Source: Hymenobacter sp. YIM 151500-1 | Lineage (GTDB): Bacteria; Bacteroidota; Bacteroidia; Cytophagales; Hymenobacteraceae | DNA: 64,000 nucleotides | NCBI RefSeq assembly: GCF_025979885.1 | Contig: NZ_CP110140.1 | Span: 28,428 to 92,427 of the forward strand | Direction of reading: 5' to 3' | In this document: positions 51,555 through 60,132 of the stretch, in pieces | Layout: every line of letters starts with the position of its first letter | How positions within the stretch are numbered: the first letter of the stretch is position 1 | The notes under the pieces: model-generated | What the model saw: only the letters and a program-made list of their open reading frames with translations | Database searches by the model: none | What the model was told of the DNA's origin: nothing | Position numbers and translations under genes: made by a program

Positions 51555-52664
51555 ATGGACATGAACTCAATTACCATGCAGATGCTTCAAATGGAGCAGA
51601 TGCTGGGCCGGCTCTACGATTCGATGCTGCCGCTGGTCGCGCAGTTCGTTACCCTGGGCCGCGCCGTGGGTGGCATTGCCGCCCTGGTTTTCATCAGCTC
51701 CCGGGTGTGGGGCCACATTGCCCGGGCCGAGCCCATTGACTTGTACCCGCTGCTGCGCCCCTTCCTGATTGGTCTGGCCATCCTGCTGTTTCCGCAGCTG
51801 CTCGGCGGCCTGCGCGGCGTCACGGGCGCGCTGGCTACCAGCACCGACTCGGTGCGTACCGACCAGACCGCCCGCATTGACCAGCTGCAGCAGCAGAAAA
51901 AGGCGCTGCTGGCCCGCCAGCCGGGCAACGAGTACTTTGCCACCGACGAGGCCTACGAAAAGCGGCTGGAAGAGCTGGGCGGGGCCACGGGCATGAGCAA
52001 CCTGGGCCAGCAGGCCGCCTTAGGCTTTGACAAGCTCAAGTACGAAGTGAAGCAGGACTTCCGGGAGTGGATGAAAAACACCCTGGAGCTCTTCCACATT
52101 GCCGCCCGTCTGCTCGTCAACGTGCTGGCCACCTTCCTGCTCATCGTGCTTTCGGTGCTGGGTCCGCTGACCTTCGGTATTGCCATTTTTCCCGGCTTCA
52201 CCGACTCCATCGCCAAGTGGCTGGGACAGTTCGTCACCATCAGTCTGTGGGTGCCGGTGGCCAACATCTTCGGGGCCATCATGGGCCAGTTTCAGGTGAT
52301 GATGCTGGAGGCCGACATCGGCCGCCTTAACACCGGCGCCGGCGTCGACTCCGCCGATTTCGGCTACCTGGTCTTTCTCTGCATTGCCATTGCCGGTTAC
52401 CTGGTCATTCCCTTCATCACGGATATGATGCTGGCCGCTTCGGGCGTGAGCGGCGTGGCCCGCGCCATGCAGGGGGCGCTAGTGGGCACCGCCGCCACAG
52501 CAGGCGCCGCGGCCGGGGCGGCCACGCGCCTGGGCGCTGCCCCTGTGGCGGCGGCCGCCGCCACGGGGGCAGCCACTACCGACAACCGGTCTTGGGGCGA
52601 GCAGCTGGGCCACCGCGCCGGCACCGCCCTGCGGGAGCGAGTCTTCGGCCGCCGCTCCGCCTAA
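51555..52664 (+). CDS. traJ: TraJ (VirB6-like) polytopic membrane protein
   Basis: 369 residues from the ATG at 51555. A frame open upstream as far as 50427 is only the shadow of the VirB5-like genes. Several hydrophobic helices (L-V-N-V-L-A-T-F-L-L-I-V-L, P-L-T-F-G-I-A-I-F-P-G-F) and the TraJ pattern F-P-G-F-T-D-S-I. Ala-rich C-terminus. Forms part of the inner-membrane channel. Confidence 0.9.
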   Translation: MDMNSITMQMLQMEQMLGRLYDSMLPLVAQFVTLGRAVGGIAALVFISSRVWGHIARAEPIDLYPLLRPFLIGLAILLFPQLLGGLRGVTGALATSTDSVRTDQTARIDQLQQQKKALLARQPGNEYFATDEAYEKRLEELGGATGMSNLGQQAALGFDKLKYEVKQDFREWMKNTLELFHIAARLLVNVLATFLLIVLSVLGPLTFGIAIFPGFTDSIAKWLGQFVTISLWVPVANIFGAIMGQFQVMMLEADIGRLNTGAGVDSADFGYLVFLCIAIAGYLVIPFITDMMLAASGVSGVARAMQGALVGTAATAGAAAGAATRLGAAPVAAAAATGAATTDNRSWGEQLGHRAGTALRERVFGRRSA

Positions 52665-52702
52665 GCCCGGGCCCACTTATTCCTCACTAGCCCTCCCTAG
52701 CC

Positions 52703-53317
52703 ATGTTCGCATCCCTGAAAACCATCGACTCCGCCTTTCAGCAGGTCAAAACGCTGGCCCTGCTCTTCATCGTGGCAGTGCTGGTGCTGGCCGGCGCCAT
52801 TGCCTACTTCGCATTCCAGACCACCACGGCGGCCGCCAACCGCATCTACGTGCTGGAAGGCGGGCAGCTGCTCACGGCCGGCGCCCGGGATGCGCGGGCC
52901 AACCGGCCGGTGGAGGCCCGCGCCCACGTCACGCGCTTCCACGAGCTGTTTTTCACCCTGGACCCCGATCAGAAAGCCATCGACAGCAACGTGAACAAGG
53001 CGCTGTACCTGGCCGACAACTCCGCGAAGCGGCAGTACGAGAACTTCAAGGAGAAGGGCTTCTACAACGACCTGATTGCCGCCAACATCAGCCTGGAAAT
53101 GAGCGTGGACAGCGTGGTGATAACCAACTCCCGTCCCCTGGTAGCGCGGTGCTACGGGCACCAGCGGGTAATTCGAGCCACTTCGGTGACCACCCGCAAC
53201 TTCCTCTCGGAATGCTCCCTGCGCGACGTGACGCGCTCGGAGAACAACCCGCACGGCTTCCTGATGGAGAACTGGCGGGTCCTGCGCAACGAAGACCTCA
53301 GCACCCAGCCCCGCTAA
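52703..53317 (+). CDS. traK: TraK (VirB8-like)
   Basis: A 204-residue protein with one N-terminal membrane helix (~17-38) and a periplasmic domain with H-V-T-R-F-H-E-L-F-F and Y-N-D-L-I-A-A-N-I, the TraK/VirB8 landmarks. It nucleates assembly between the inner-membrane complex and TraM/TraN. It precedes TraM by 10 bases. Confidence 0.93.
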   Translation: MFASLKTIDSAFQQVKTLALLFIVAVLVLAGAIAYFAFQTTTAAANRIYVLEGGQLLTAGARDARANRPVEARAHVTRFHELFFTLDPDQKAIDSNVNKALYLADNSAKRQYENFKEKGFYNDLIAANISLEMSVDSVVITNSRPLVARCYGHQRVIRATSVTTRNFLSECSLRDVTRSENNPHGFLMENWRVLRNEDLSTQPR

Positions 53318-53327
53318 GTCCCACCCG

Positions 53328-54524
53328 ATGGAAACCAAACCGCACGACGCGCAATTTCTGCGCACCCGCAAGATGGCCACCTTCCTGCCGGTGGTGGGCG
53401 TCCCCTTCCTGGCCGTTATGTTCTACCTGGGCGGCGGCGGGCAGGGCGCGCCCGCCGAGGCCCAGAACGTACCGTCCGGCTTTAATACCACCCTGCCTAC
53501 GGCCGAAAAAGGCTCCATCACCGCCAGCAAGCTCGAAGCCTACGCCAGCCCGGTGGACACCCTACGCAACCGGGGCCTGGTCGACGCCCGCCTCGATACG
53601 GCGGCCGGCTCGGGCCTGTCCTACTCCATCGGTGCCGACGGCAAGCCTGGGCCCAACGGGTCGGTGGACAAGTCCGTGGTGGAAGCCCAGCAGCAGCTCA
53701 TTGCCGCCCAGCAGGCTCAGCTGAACGGTGGGACTGCGCCCGGTACTGCGGTAGCCCCGACGGCGGCGCCCGGCGCCCTCACGCCCCAGGAGCAGTTGGA
53801 GCTGATGCGCAGCCAGCACGAGCGGGAGCTGGCCGAGAAGGATGCTCAGCTGCAGATGGCCCAGCTGCTGGCGCAAAGCAACAGCGGTGGGGGAGGGGTA
53901 TCCCGTCCGGCCGCGCCGGCGGTGGCCAAGACCAGGAAAAAAGCCCGCACCCGGGCTAACGTGGTCGATGAGGATGCCGTCGTTTCCCGGCTGGGCGGGG
54001 GCGGCACGGGCAGACGGCGCACGGCCTCGTTTACCGGTTTGGATGACGGCCATGCGGCTACCGAAGATGCCAACACTTTGCCGGCCGTCATTCACGAATC
54101 GCAGGAAGTCGTCAGCGGCTCGCTGGTGAAAATGCGTCTGACGGAATCGGCCGTGGTCAATGGCCGCACCCTACCGGCCAACACCTTCATCTACGGCAAG
54201 TGCAGCCTGGCCGGGGAACGGCTGAACATCAGCATCGAAACGCTGAAAACCGGCAATCGGGTCTTTCCGGTGGCCCTCGAAGTCTACGACGTGGACGGGC
54301 TGGAAGGCCTGCACATCCCGGGCGCCATTACCCGGGACGCGGCCAAGCAGGCCGGTGCCGACGGGCTGAACGCCGCCGATGCCATGACCATGAGCGCCGA
54401 CCCCACCCTGGCCGCGGCCGGCGTCGCGGTTACCGCCGTCAAGGGCCTCGGTCAGAAGAAAATCCGCCTGGTCAAAGTGCGCCTGAAAGCCGGCTACCAG
54501 GTCATGTTGAAGATTGATAAATAA
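53328..54524 (+). CDS. traM: TraM (VirB10-like)
   Basis: A 398-residue protein. N-terminal cytosolic stub, one membrane helix (~16-35), a Gln/Ala/Pro-rich periplasmic linker with basic K-K-A-R-T-R, then a beta-rich C-terminal domain (V-K-M-R-L-T-E-S-A-V-V-N-G, L-P-A-N-T-F-I-Y-G). It spans the envelope and gates the channel. Immediately followed by traN. Confidence 0.93.
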   Translation: METKPHDAQFLRTRKMATFLPVVGVPFLAVMFYLGGGGQGAPAEAQNVPSGFNTTLPTAEKGSITASKLEAYASPVDTLRNRGLVDARLDTAAGSGLSYSIGADGKPGPNGSVDKSVVEAQQQLIAAQQAQLNGGTAPGTAVAPTAAPGALTPQEQLELMRSQHERELAEKDAQLQMAQLLAQSNSGGGGVSRPAAPAVAKTRKKARTRANVVDEDAVVSRLGGGGTGRRRTASFTGLDDGHAATEDANTLPAVIHESQEVVSGSLVKMRLTESAVVNGRTLPANTFIYGKCSLAGERLNISIETLKTGNRVFPVALEVYDVDGLEGLHIPGAITRDAAKQAGADGLNAADAMTMSADPTLAAAGVAVTAVKGLGQKKIRLVKVRLKAGYQVMLKIDK

Positions 54525-54530
54525 GCTACT

Positions 54531-55691
54531 ATGAGAATCGCCCTTGCCCTCTGCACCCTGCCCTTCAGCCTGGCCGTCGCGCCCGCCCTCGCCCAATCCA
54601 CGACGCTGGCCAGCACCCGGCCCGTAGCGCCGGCGGCGCCGGCGAAGCTAGCGACGTATCCGCTGTTTGTGTCGGAGCAAAAAACCACCCACCTGGTTTT
54701 CCCGTCCCCGGTCACCTATGTCGATTTGGGCAGCGCCGGGTTGATTGCGGCCAAGGCCACGGGCTCCGAGAACATCGTGCGGGTCAAGGCGGCCGGCAGC
54801 GGCTTCAGCGAAACCAACATGACCGTGCTCACGGCCAGCGGCAAGCTCTACTCCTTCGTGGTGGGCTACCAGCGCAACCCGCGCCAGCTGGGCCTGGACC
54901 TGGGCGCAGCCAGCGCGGGCCCCGCCCAGCTGCCCGTGCTCCCGCTCTACGTCTCAGACCAGAAAACCACGCACCTCGTGTTTCCCTACCCGGTCACCTA
55001 CGTCGACCTGGGCAACTCCGGCATTCTGGCCGCCAAAGCCACGGGCGCCGACAACATCGTGCGCGTGAAGGCGGCCAGCAACCGCCTCACCGAAACCAAC
55101 ATGACCGTACTTACTTCCGGGGGCAAGCTGTATATGTTCGTCGTGAACTACCAGCACGACCCCAAGGTGTTGAGCCTGGACCTGAGCACGATGACCAGCT
55201 ATACCGCCCGGGCCGGCAGTGGCAGCGAGGCCATTTTATCGAATACGCCCATTCCGCAGGGCAACCTGGATGCTTTTTCTAAGCAGGCGCTGGCGCGCGG
55301 CGGCGCGGCAGCCAGCGACACGAAAAACCAGCTCAGCGTGCGCGCCGGCCGCGTGGGCTACCAGCAGGAAACGTTGTTTTTCCCGCTGCACCTGCGCAAC
55401 CGCTCCAACGTGACCTATGACGTGGATTTCATCAAGTTCTACATCCAGGACAAGAAGGTGGCCAAGCGCACGGCCGAGCAGGCCATTGAGCTCACGCCCA
55501 CCTACGTCTACAACGGCAACCTGAAAAAGATTGAAGCCGCCGGTAAGCTGGAGCAGGTATTTGTGTTCAAGAAGTTCACGATTCCTGACCAGAAAAACCT
55601 GGTTGTCGAGGTGTATGAGAAGGGAGGCGGGCGCAACGTTAAGCTCAAGCTTTCCAACAGCGACCTGCTACGTGCCCGCGGCTTCCGGTAA
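54531..55691 (+). CDS. traN: TraN (VirB9-like, DUF4138) with duplicated N-terminal domain
   Basis: A 386-residue protein, longer than usual TraN (~300). Signal peptide ends at L-A-Q (~22). Residues 44-125 and 138-219 are two close copies of the same ~82-residue VirB9 N-terminal unit (K-T-T-H-L-V-F-P, T-Y-V-D-L-G, N-I-V-R-V-K-A-A, E-T-N-M-T-V-L-T). The C-terminal half (Y-Q-Q-E-T-L-F-F-P-L-H-L-R-N-R-S) is the normal DUF4138 part. It forms the outer-membrane collar with TraM. Confidence 0.9.
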   Translation: MRIALALCTLPFSLAVAPALAQSTTLASTRPVAPAAPAKLATYPLFVSEQKTTHLVFPSPVTYVDLGSAGLIAAKATGSENIVRVKAAGSGFSETNMTVLTASGKLYSFVVGYQRNPRQLGLDLGAASAGPAQLPVLPLYVSDQKTTHLVFPYPVTYVDLGNSGILAAKATGADNIVRVKAASNRLTETNMTVLTSGGKLYMFVVNYQHDPKVLSLDLSTMTSYTARAGSGSEAILSNTPIPQGNLDAFSKQALARGGAAASDTKNQLSVRAGRVGYQQETLFFPLHLRNRSNVTYDVDFIKFYIQDKKVAKRTAEQAIELTPTYVYNGNLKKIEAAGKLEQVFVFKKFTIPDQKNLVVEVYEKGGGRNVKLKLSNSDLLRARGFR

Positions 55692-55817
55692 CCACAATTC
55701 ACCTGTGCGCCTTGCTGATTAGCTGCCTTGCGTGCACCAAACCGGCATCATTTCGTTTACTGGGTAGAACAAGCAGGGCAAACGACCGGCTCGGCACTCA
55801 CTCTCATCCCTACTGCT

Positions 55818-56006
55818 ATGCGTATTCTGCTGCTTATCGCCTTGGTTATCTTTCTCTATTCATCCTGGGCCCCGGCCTGGGGAGCCCAGGTGGCCACTTG
55901 GGGCCTGCTACTCTATTTCGGCTACAAGTTCTTCCGCCTTTCCAGCTCCGTTATGCACCGGGCCTCCCGCAGCCCCCAGGACCGCTACGGCCCTCATAAT
56001 CACTAG
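55818..56006 (+). CDS. Small two-helix membrane protein ending the tra operon
   Basis: 62 residues from the ATG at 55818: two hydrophobic segments (L-L-L-I-A-L-V-I-F-L-Y and A-T-W-G-L-L-L-Y-F-G-Y) and a basic, Ser-rich tail. No family recognised. It is followed by the operon terminator. No traO, traL, traP or traQ homologue is visible after it. Confidence 0.5.
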   Translation: MRILLLIALVIFLYSSWAPAWGAQVATWGLLLYFGYKFFRLSSSVMHRASRSPQDRYGPHNH

Positions 56007-56035
56007 CAGCTTCACTTCCGGTGGTATTGCCTAAT

Positions 56036-56074
56036 ACACCCTTCTGTTGCCTTTCCAAGGCAGCGGAAGGGTGT
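56036..56074 (+). terminator. Terminator of the tra operon
   Basis: Long stem: ACACCCTTC with GAAGGGTGT, enclosing TTGCCTT/AAGGCA, then TTTGG. It lies 30 bases after the last stop. Confidence 0.65.
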
Positions 56075-56535
56075 TTGGCGTTTGGGCCTTCTGTGAAACA
56101 CTAACCAATGCGTTACCGCCTGAGCCGCATTCTACCCGAAGCACAGAAAACACTTTGTAATGATTACTGGATAACCTGGGTGCTGCGCAACCTAGCCGAC
56201 TCGGCGGTGGCCAGCACTAGCAGCAAGTCGTCATTTAGCTATCTATTTCCCAGAGCGCACCAGATTCTGCCCTTAGGCTGCCAATCAGTAGCCCTTGAGC
56301 CCATACTGAGCCCATTGCCATGACCTAGCTACCCGCTAAAAAGCGAGTATTCGCGCTCCACAGGCCCTTTCAGCCATTCCTACCCACGAATGGTGAGCCC
56401 TTTGTGAGCCCTTTCTCCAACCTATTTAAATTAGTAGTCTATCGTTTGTTGCTCACAGTCACGAGTAGCTAGCTGCGCGTGGGCAAGTCGCATACTGCTA
56501 AGACGACTTTTCCTACAGTACGCAAGGCCAGCTAG
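56075..56535. other. Non-coding stretch with an 11-bp tandem repeat
   Basis: Only weak short frames. GTGAGCCCTTT is repeated in tandem at 56393-56403 and 56404-56414. The sequence then becomes AT-rich (56420-56450). This marks the border between the tra operon and the second accessory block. No gene supported. Confidence 0.4.
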
Positions 56536-57975
56536 CTATTTCAGTTCCTGTTCCGTGCGCACGTAATAGGTGTTCTTTCCGCTGCCGCGGCGCTCAATTG
56601 CCCGTGCTTTTAACATTTGGGCCAAGTCCAAGCGACTCTGTCGTTCAGATACCTCACCGGCAGCCTGTTGCTGGTAATCCCGACCGGTAAATTCCTGCCC
56701 GGCAGTAAGCGTTGCCAGAAATTTCCATACCCGTGGGTTGAGTTCAGCAGTCGAACGGGCTCCCTCCCCGATTGTAGCTGTACTGGCGGCCCCAGGCAAA
56801 CGCAGCGTTAATAGCATGCCACCTGCCTTCTCTTCCCATTTGGGCGCCGGCAACCCGGCGTTCTTACAAGCCTCAATGATGCGCCTTCCCCCAATGCCCA
56901 TTCGTTCAATAAGGCCGCGCAAGAGTAATACATGAGCCAAATCAGGATTCCGGGGACGAGATATTCCTCCCTCCCTTAAATTCTTAAGGGTAACGCCTTC
57001 CGGCAATCCTCCGGCGTTCCAGATTTCTAGATACCGAGGGAAAAGAGACAAGCTAATGCTTCCGTCACTGCGGGAATAGTCCCGATGCACAATAGCGTTT
57101 AGCAAAGCTTCACGCAATGCTTCCGGTGGAAAGGAAACTGATTCTGTTCGTACGAAACCAGTTGTTTCTGTTAAAGAGGCCTTAATGGCCAAATTAGTTT
57201 GCAGAAAGCCGCTCATTTGCTCTAGCAATGAAAACACGTGCCCCTCAAAGGACTTATTATCCAGCATTTGCTCACGACTCTCGTCGGCAAAATGCACGGC
57301 TCGTACTCGCGTCTGTGGCAGGAAGCGAGCTGCTTCTTTTGCGTAGAGTACTACGGCCGCATTTGTCAGTGCGCCCCCTCGAATCAAGTAGAGCGAATCC
57401 AACAGTCGCTCCGGCTCTGCTGGCAGGTCGGTGTATCGTCGGCGATTAGCATCTTCGGCTGTTCGTTCCAACTCCCTGGCGTCCAAGTCCGACAAGTCGC
57501 ACTGCAAATTGGTGCGGGCCTCCCAGCGCGGATTGCTTTCCAGTTGACCAACTAACTCAATGACATTTTTAGGGGTTGCTTTGCGCGTTGCATTGCCTTC
57601 CCGCACATAGATAGTGTGCGCATAAGTATAGGGGCCATCAGCACCCGGAGCTACTTCCAGCAGTAATACGTCTTGTCGGTTGACCTCCAGGAGGCTAGCC
57701 ATGCAGGAAGCAGGCGGCTGTACGCGCGAGAATATCTCTTTCTGCACTTTCTCGACTGCTTCCTTTGCCTGGGGGATGCCGACGACTTTGCCGTTATCCT
57801 CTACTCCAACCAGCACGCGTCCTCCCTCACCATTCAGAAAGGCACAAACCGTTCTGCCAATAGTTGTCAGGTTGTATCTGCTTAGCCGTTCCAGAGTTTG
57901 GCTTTCAGGCAGGTGCAACAGCTCTAAGTCGCTGGGAGTAGTCACGTAGGCGTTAGTTGCTTTCTCGTTTGTCAT
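56536..57975 (-). CDS. AlbA_2 (Schlafen-like) ATP-binding protein with GHKL-type ATPase domain
   Basis: A 479-residue protein. Residues ~15-130 form the AlbA_2/Schlafen domain (L-P-E-S-Q-T-L-E, C-A-F-L-N-G-E-G-G-R-V-L-V-G-V-E-D-N-G). Residues ~260-395 form a HATPase_c_4 region (E-A-L-R-E-A-L-L-N-A-I-V-H-R-D-Y, then R-G-L-I-E-R-M-G-I-G-G-R-R-I). The end is a winged helix. Such proteins are often annotated as RecG-like or transcriptional regulators; Schlafen domains can cut or bind tRNA/RNA. It lies 22 bases after the DUF4062 gene in one operon, suggesting a two-part system. Confidence 0.82.
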   Translation of the reverse strand: MTNEKATNAYVTTPSDLELLHLPESQTLERLSRYNLTTIGRTVCAFLNGEGGRVLVGVEDNGKVVGIPQAKEAVEKVQKEIFSRVQPPASCMASLLEVNRQDVLLLEVAPGADGPYTYAHTIYVREGNATRKATPKNVIELVGQLESNPRWEARTNLQCDLSDLDARELERTAEDANRRRYTDLPAEPERLLDSLYLIRGGALTNAAVVLYAKEAARFLPQTRVRAVHFADESREQMLDNKSFEGHVFSLLEQMSGFLQTNLAIKASLTETTGFVRTESVSFPPEALREALLNAIVHRDYSRSDGSISLSLFPRYLEIWNAGGLPEGVTLKNLREGGISRPRNPDLAHVLLLRGLIERMGIGGRRIIEACKNAGLPAPKWEEKAGGMLLTLRLPGAASTATIGEGARSTAELNPRVWKFLATLTAGQEFTGRDYQQQAAGEVSERQSRLDLAQMLKARAIERRGSGKNTYYVRTEQELK

Positions 57976-57997
57976 CTCTAAGGCTATTTTCCAGAAC

Positions 57998-58612
57998 CTA
58001 CTGCCCAGTTATTGCTCTCCGCATTCGATTTACATCTCCAAACTGGGTTGCGATATACCGGAGCGCATCTTCGTCGGTTCGGTATGTCTGCACCCAGTTA
58101 CCGGTACGCTCGGCTATGGGTAGGTCCAAGCGCATCATCTCCTCATACAAATCCAGTACCTGTAGGTCACTGATTACCCGATTGCCCCGAGGCCATTCAA
58201 TTAAATGCAAGTTGCCATCGGCGTCCTTTCGAAACGGCCCTGCTTCTGGGTCCAGGCGATAGGGACTTAGCAGTTGTCGCGCCAGCACTACGGATTCATG
58301 CACCAAGCAGCAGCGCTGCTTTTCCAGCTCCAGTGCCCGCCGCATTTCCATATGCGTAATGCTGGGCTCGCCTTTTTTCTCAATGCCGCTCCCATAGTTG
58401 CCCGTGATAATTCCAAGGAACACGTCGCATTCTTCCACAGCCGCGATGCAGTTGGCAAAGTTGCCCACCTTTGAATTGACAAACACGGTGCCTTCGTGTG
58501 ACATCCATACGTTGTAATTCACACTCAGCGTAGCGTAAATGCGGTCAAGCAAATTTTGATTTCCATAAACGGAGGAACTCACCATCACATTTAAGCGCCT
58601 TGCCTTAGCCAT
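57998..58612 (-). CDS. DUF4062 (TIR-like Rossmannoid) protein
   Basis: A 204-residue protein. N-terminal V-M-V-S-S-S-V-Y-G and C-D-V-F-L-G-I-I-T-G-N-Y-G are DUF4062 landmarks, and S-I-T-H-M-E-M-R-R-A resembles the S-x-x-x-E motif of TIR and nucleoside-deoxyribosyltransferase folds, so NAD or nucleotide cleavage is possible. The C-terminal ~80 residues are helical. First gene of the operon with the AlbA_2 ATPase. Confidence 0.78.
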   Translation of the reverse strand: MAKARRLNVMVSSSVYGNQNLLDRIYATLSVNYNVWMSHEGTVFVNSKVGNFANCIAAVEECDVFLGIITGNYGSGIEKKGEPSITHMEMRRALELEKQRCCLVHESVVLARQLLSPYRLDPEAGPFRKDADGNLHLIEWPRGNRVISDLQVLDLYEEMMRLDLPIAERTGNWVQTYRTDEDALRYIATQFGDVNRMRRAITGQ

Positions 58613-58618
58613 AGAACC

Positions 58619-58646
58619 TAAAAGTAGCGGGTTTGCAAGAAAACAA
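58619..58646 (-). promoter_or_regulatory. Promoter of the DUF4062-AlbA_2 operon
   Basis: On the minus strand: TTG (58646-58644), 17 bases, then TACTTTTA (58626-58619), one mismatch from TAnnTTTG. The spacing equals that of the mer promoter in this window. It ends 7 bases before the DUF4062 ATG, giving a very short leader. Confidence 0.65.
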
Positions 58647-58682
58647 CCACTTCCGGAAGCTTCCGGAAGCTTCCGGAAGTGG
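58647..58682. promoter_or_regulatory. 36-bp perfect palindrome of three TTCCGGAAGC units
   Basis: The whole 36 bp (ends CCAC/GTGG) equals its own reverse complement and contains three TTCCGGAA cores at 10-bp spacing. It directly touches the -33 element of the DUF4062 promoter. One-turn spacing suggests cooperative binding of a dimeric regulator on one face. Confidence 0.75.
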
Positions 58683-58720
58683 TCAAAGGAGAACTTTTTA
58701 AACCGGTTGCCCGAACAGAG

Positions 58721-58752
58721 ATAACCACAGATTGTGGCTAGAAACGTGGTTA
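58721..58752 (-). terminator. Hairpin after the endonuclease-like gene
   Basis: ATAACCAC (58721-58728) pairs with GTGGTTA (58746-58752); an inner CCACA/TGTGG hairpin competes. It lies about 35 bases downstream of the 58787 stop on the minus strand, without a clear T-run. Confidence 0.4.
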
Positions 58753-58786
58753 ACTATTTTATTCCCTCCTAAACGGCTCATTGCTC

Positions 58787-60034
58787 TTACACCGAGCGCG
58801 CAATTTTGAGCATGGCCGCCGGCGAGTCGCCGAACTTGCACAGCGCCTCGCAGTGCTGGCGCAGCTCCGAAAACAGGATGTAGCGAATGGTGGCGCCGGC
58901 GGCCCGGATGGCGGGGCGTGAGAGCTGCGCTTGCACTTCCTTTTCGCGGGCGTCGGGCACCACCAGGTAGAGCGCCGTCTCGTGCTCGGGCATGGAGAAA
59001 GCCAGGTCGGTCAGGCGTAGGATGCCCGAGTAGATGCTGGTGCTCTTCTCCACTTCGAAGGCGGCCACCACACGGTTGGTGCCGGGCGCAAACCACACCA
59101 CGTCAATGAGGCGAATGGTGGTGGCCACCTCGGCCGACACGGGCAACTCGGGGTGCTGGTCGAGGCATAAAAACGAGAGCTTCTGGCCGGCGCATATTCG
59201 GTTGCGGTCGTTGATGGCCGTCGTCACGTCGCAGCCCAAGGCCTTGCCTACGCGCAGCAGGTGGTGCTGCATCTCGGTGTGCTGGTTTTCTTCCTGAGCC
59301 TCGGTCTGCACCTCCTGGTGGCGTTTGCGGGCCTGCTGCTGGTATTTGTCGCGGTCTTCGTCGCTGGCAAACTGTTGGTCGCCGGCAATCATCTTCTTCA
59401 CGCCCACGTCGAAGAGCAGGCCGCTTAGGGCGCCGTAATCGAGACTCAGGTGCTGGCGGTGCTCTTGGTTCAGGTCGCGCAGCCGCTCGCGCATGCGCAG
59501 GTACTCCGACCAAGAACCCAGCTTGATTTTCTCCCCAAACAGCGCGTTGAACCCGTTGACGATGGCCGTGTTAAAAGGCGGCATCAGCGTGGGGTGCAGG
59601 AAATACAGGATGCTGGCCACGGCCGGGCCCAGCCCCTTGATTTTGCGACGGTCCAGCAAATCGATTTCGCGCAGCAGCTGCTGCTCAGTGGTAGCCGCCA
59701 GGCAGCTTTCCAAGAATTGGCCGAAGGCGCGCTTGTTTTCCTCGTGCTCGTAGATGTCAGGAATGCGCAGCTTGGGCTTCCAATAAAAAGGGTGAGCCGC
59801 GCCCTGAAACACCTGCTTCTGCTCGCTGATGACGCTGAGCACGAATTCCAGCGACGTGCCCTTGAAGTCGTTGCCGAAGCTGCCCGCCTTGATGTCCTTG
59901 ACGACTTGCTGCACCCCGCGCCGGATGGAGCGAAACGCCTTCAGGCGCTCCTCGTTGTTGATGAACCAGGTGTTGTAAACGGATTCGGAATCGGCTTTGT
60001 ATTGCTGGATAAGAGGCGGTAGCGGTGCGGGCAT
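58787..60034 (-). CDS. Predicted endonuclease: HhH-like N-terminus and PD-(D/E)XK-like C-terminus
   Basis: A 415-residue protein. Residues ~115-170 hold a glycosylase-like hairpin (K-I-K-G-L-G-P-A-V-A-S-I-L), suggesting DNA contact. The middle is a Glu/Gln-rich coil (~225-255). The C-terminus has I-D-V-V-W-F then A-F-E327-V-E-K-S-T-S-I-Y-S-G, a pattern seen in restriction-like nucleases. No methyltransferase is adjacent, so a classic type II pair is unlikely; a solitary modification-dependent or defence nuclease fits better. Composition is more GC-rich than the preceding DUF4062 gene. Confidence 0.65.
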   Translation of the reverse strand: MPAPLPPLIQQYKADSESVYNTWFINNEERLKAFRSIRRGVQQVVKDIKAGSFGNDFKGTSLEFVLSVISEQKQVFQGAAHPFYWKPKLRIPDIYEHEENKRAFGQFLESCLAATTEQQLLREIDLLDRRKIKGLGPAVASILYFLHPTLMPPFNTAIVNGFNALFGEKIKLGSWSEYLRMRERLRDLNQEHRQHLSLDYGALSGLLFDVGVKKMIAGDQQFASDEDRDKYQQQARKRHQEVQTEAQEENQHTEMQHHLLRVGKALGCDVTTAINDRNRICAGQKLSFLCLDQHPELPVSAEVATTIRLIDVVWFAPGTNRVVAAFEVEKSTSIYSGILRLTDLAFSMPEHETALYLVVPDAREKEVQAQLSRPAIRAAGATIRYILFSELRQHCEALCKFGDSPAAMLKIARSV

Positions 60035-60132
60035 ACGGGGGTGGGATACGTTGTAACTACTAAGATGCGCAGAAGCCCGTGCCCCGCCAACCGGCCCGCC
60101 AAAATTTCGGCCAGTTGGCGCCCACGCCCGGC

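Noticed and set aside
56108..56323. 71-codon frame after the tra operon
   Set aside because: No recognisable domain and irregular composition; treated as non-coding.
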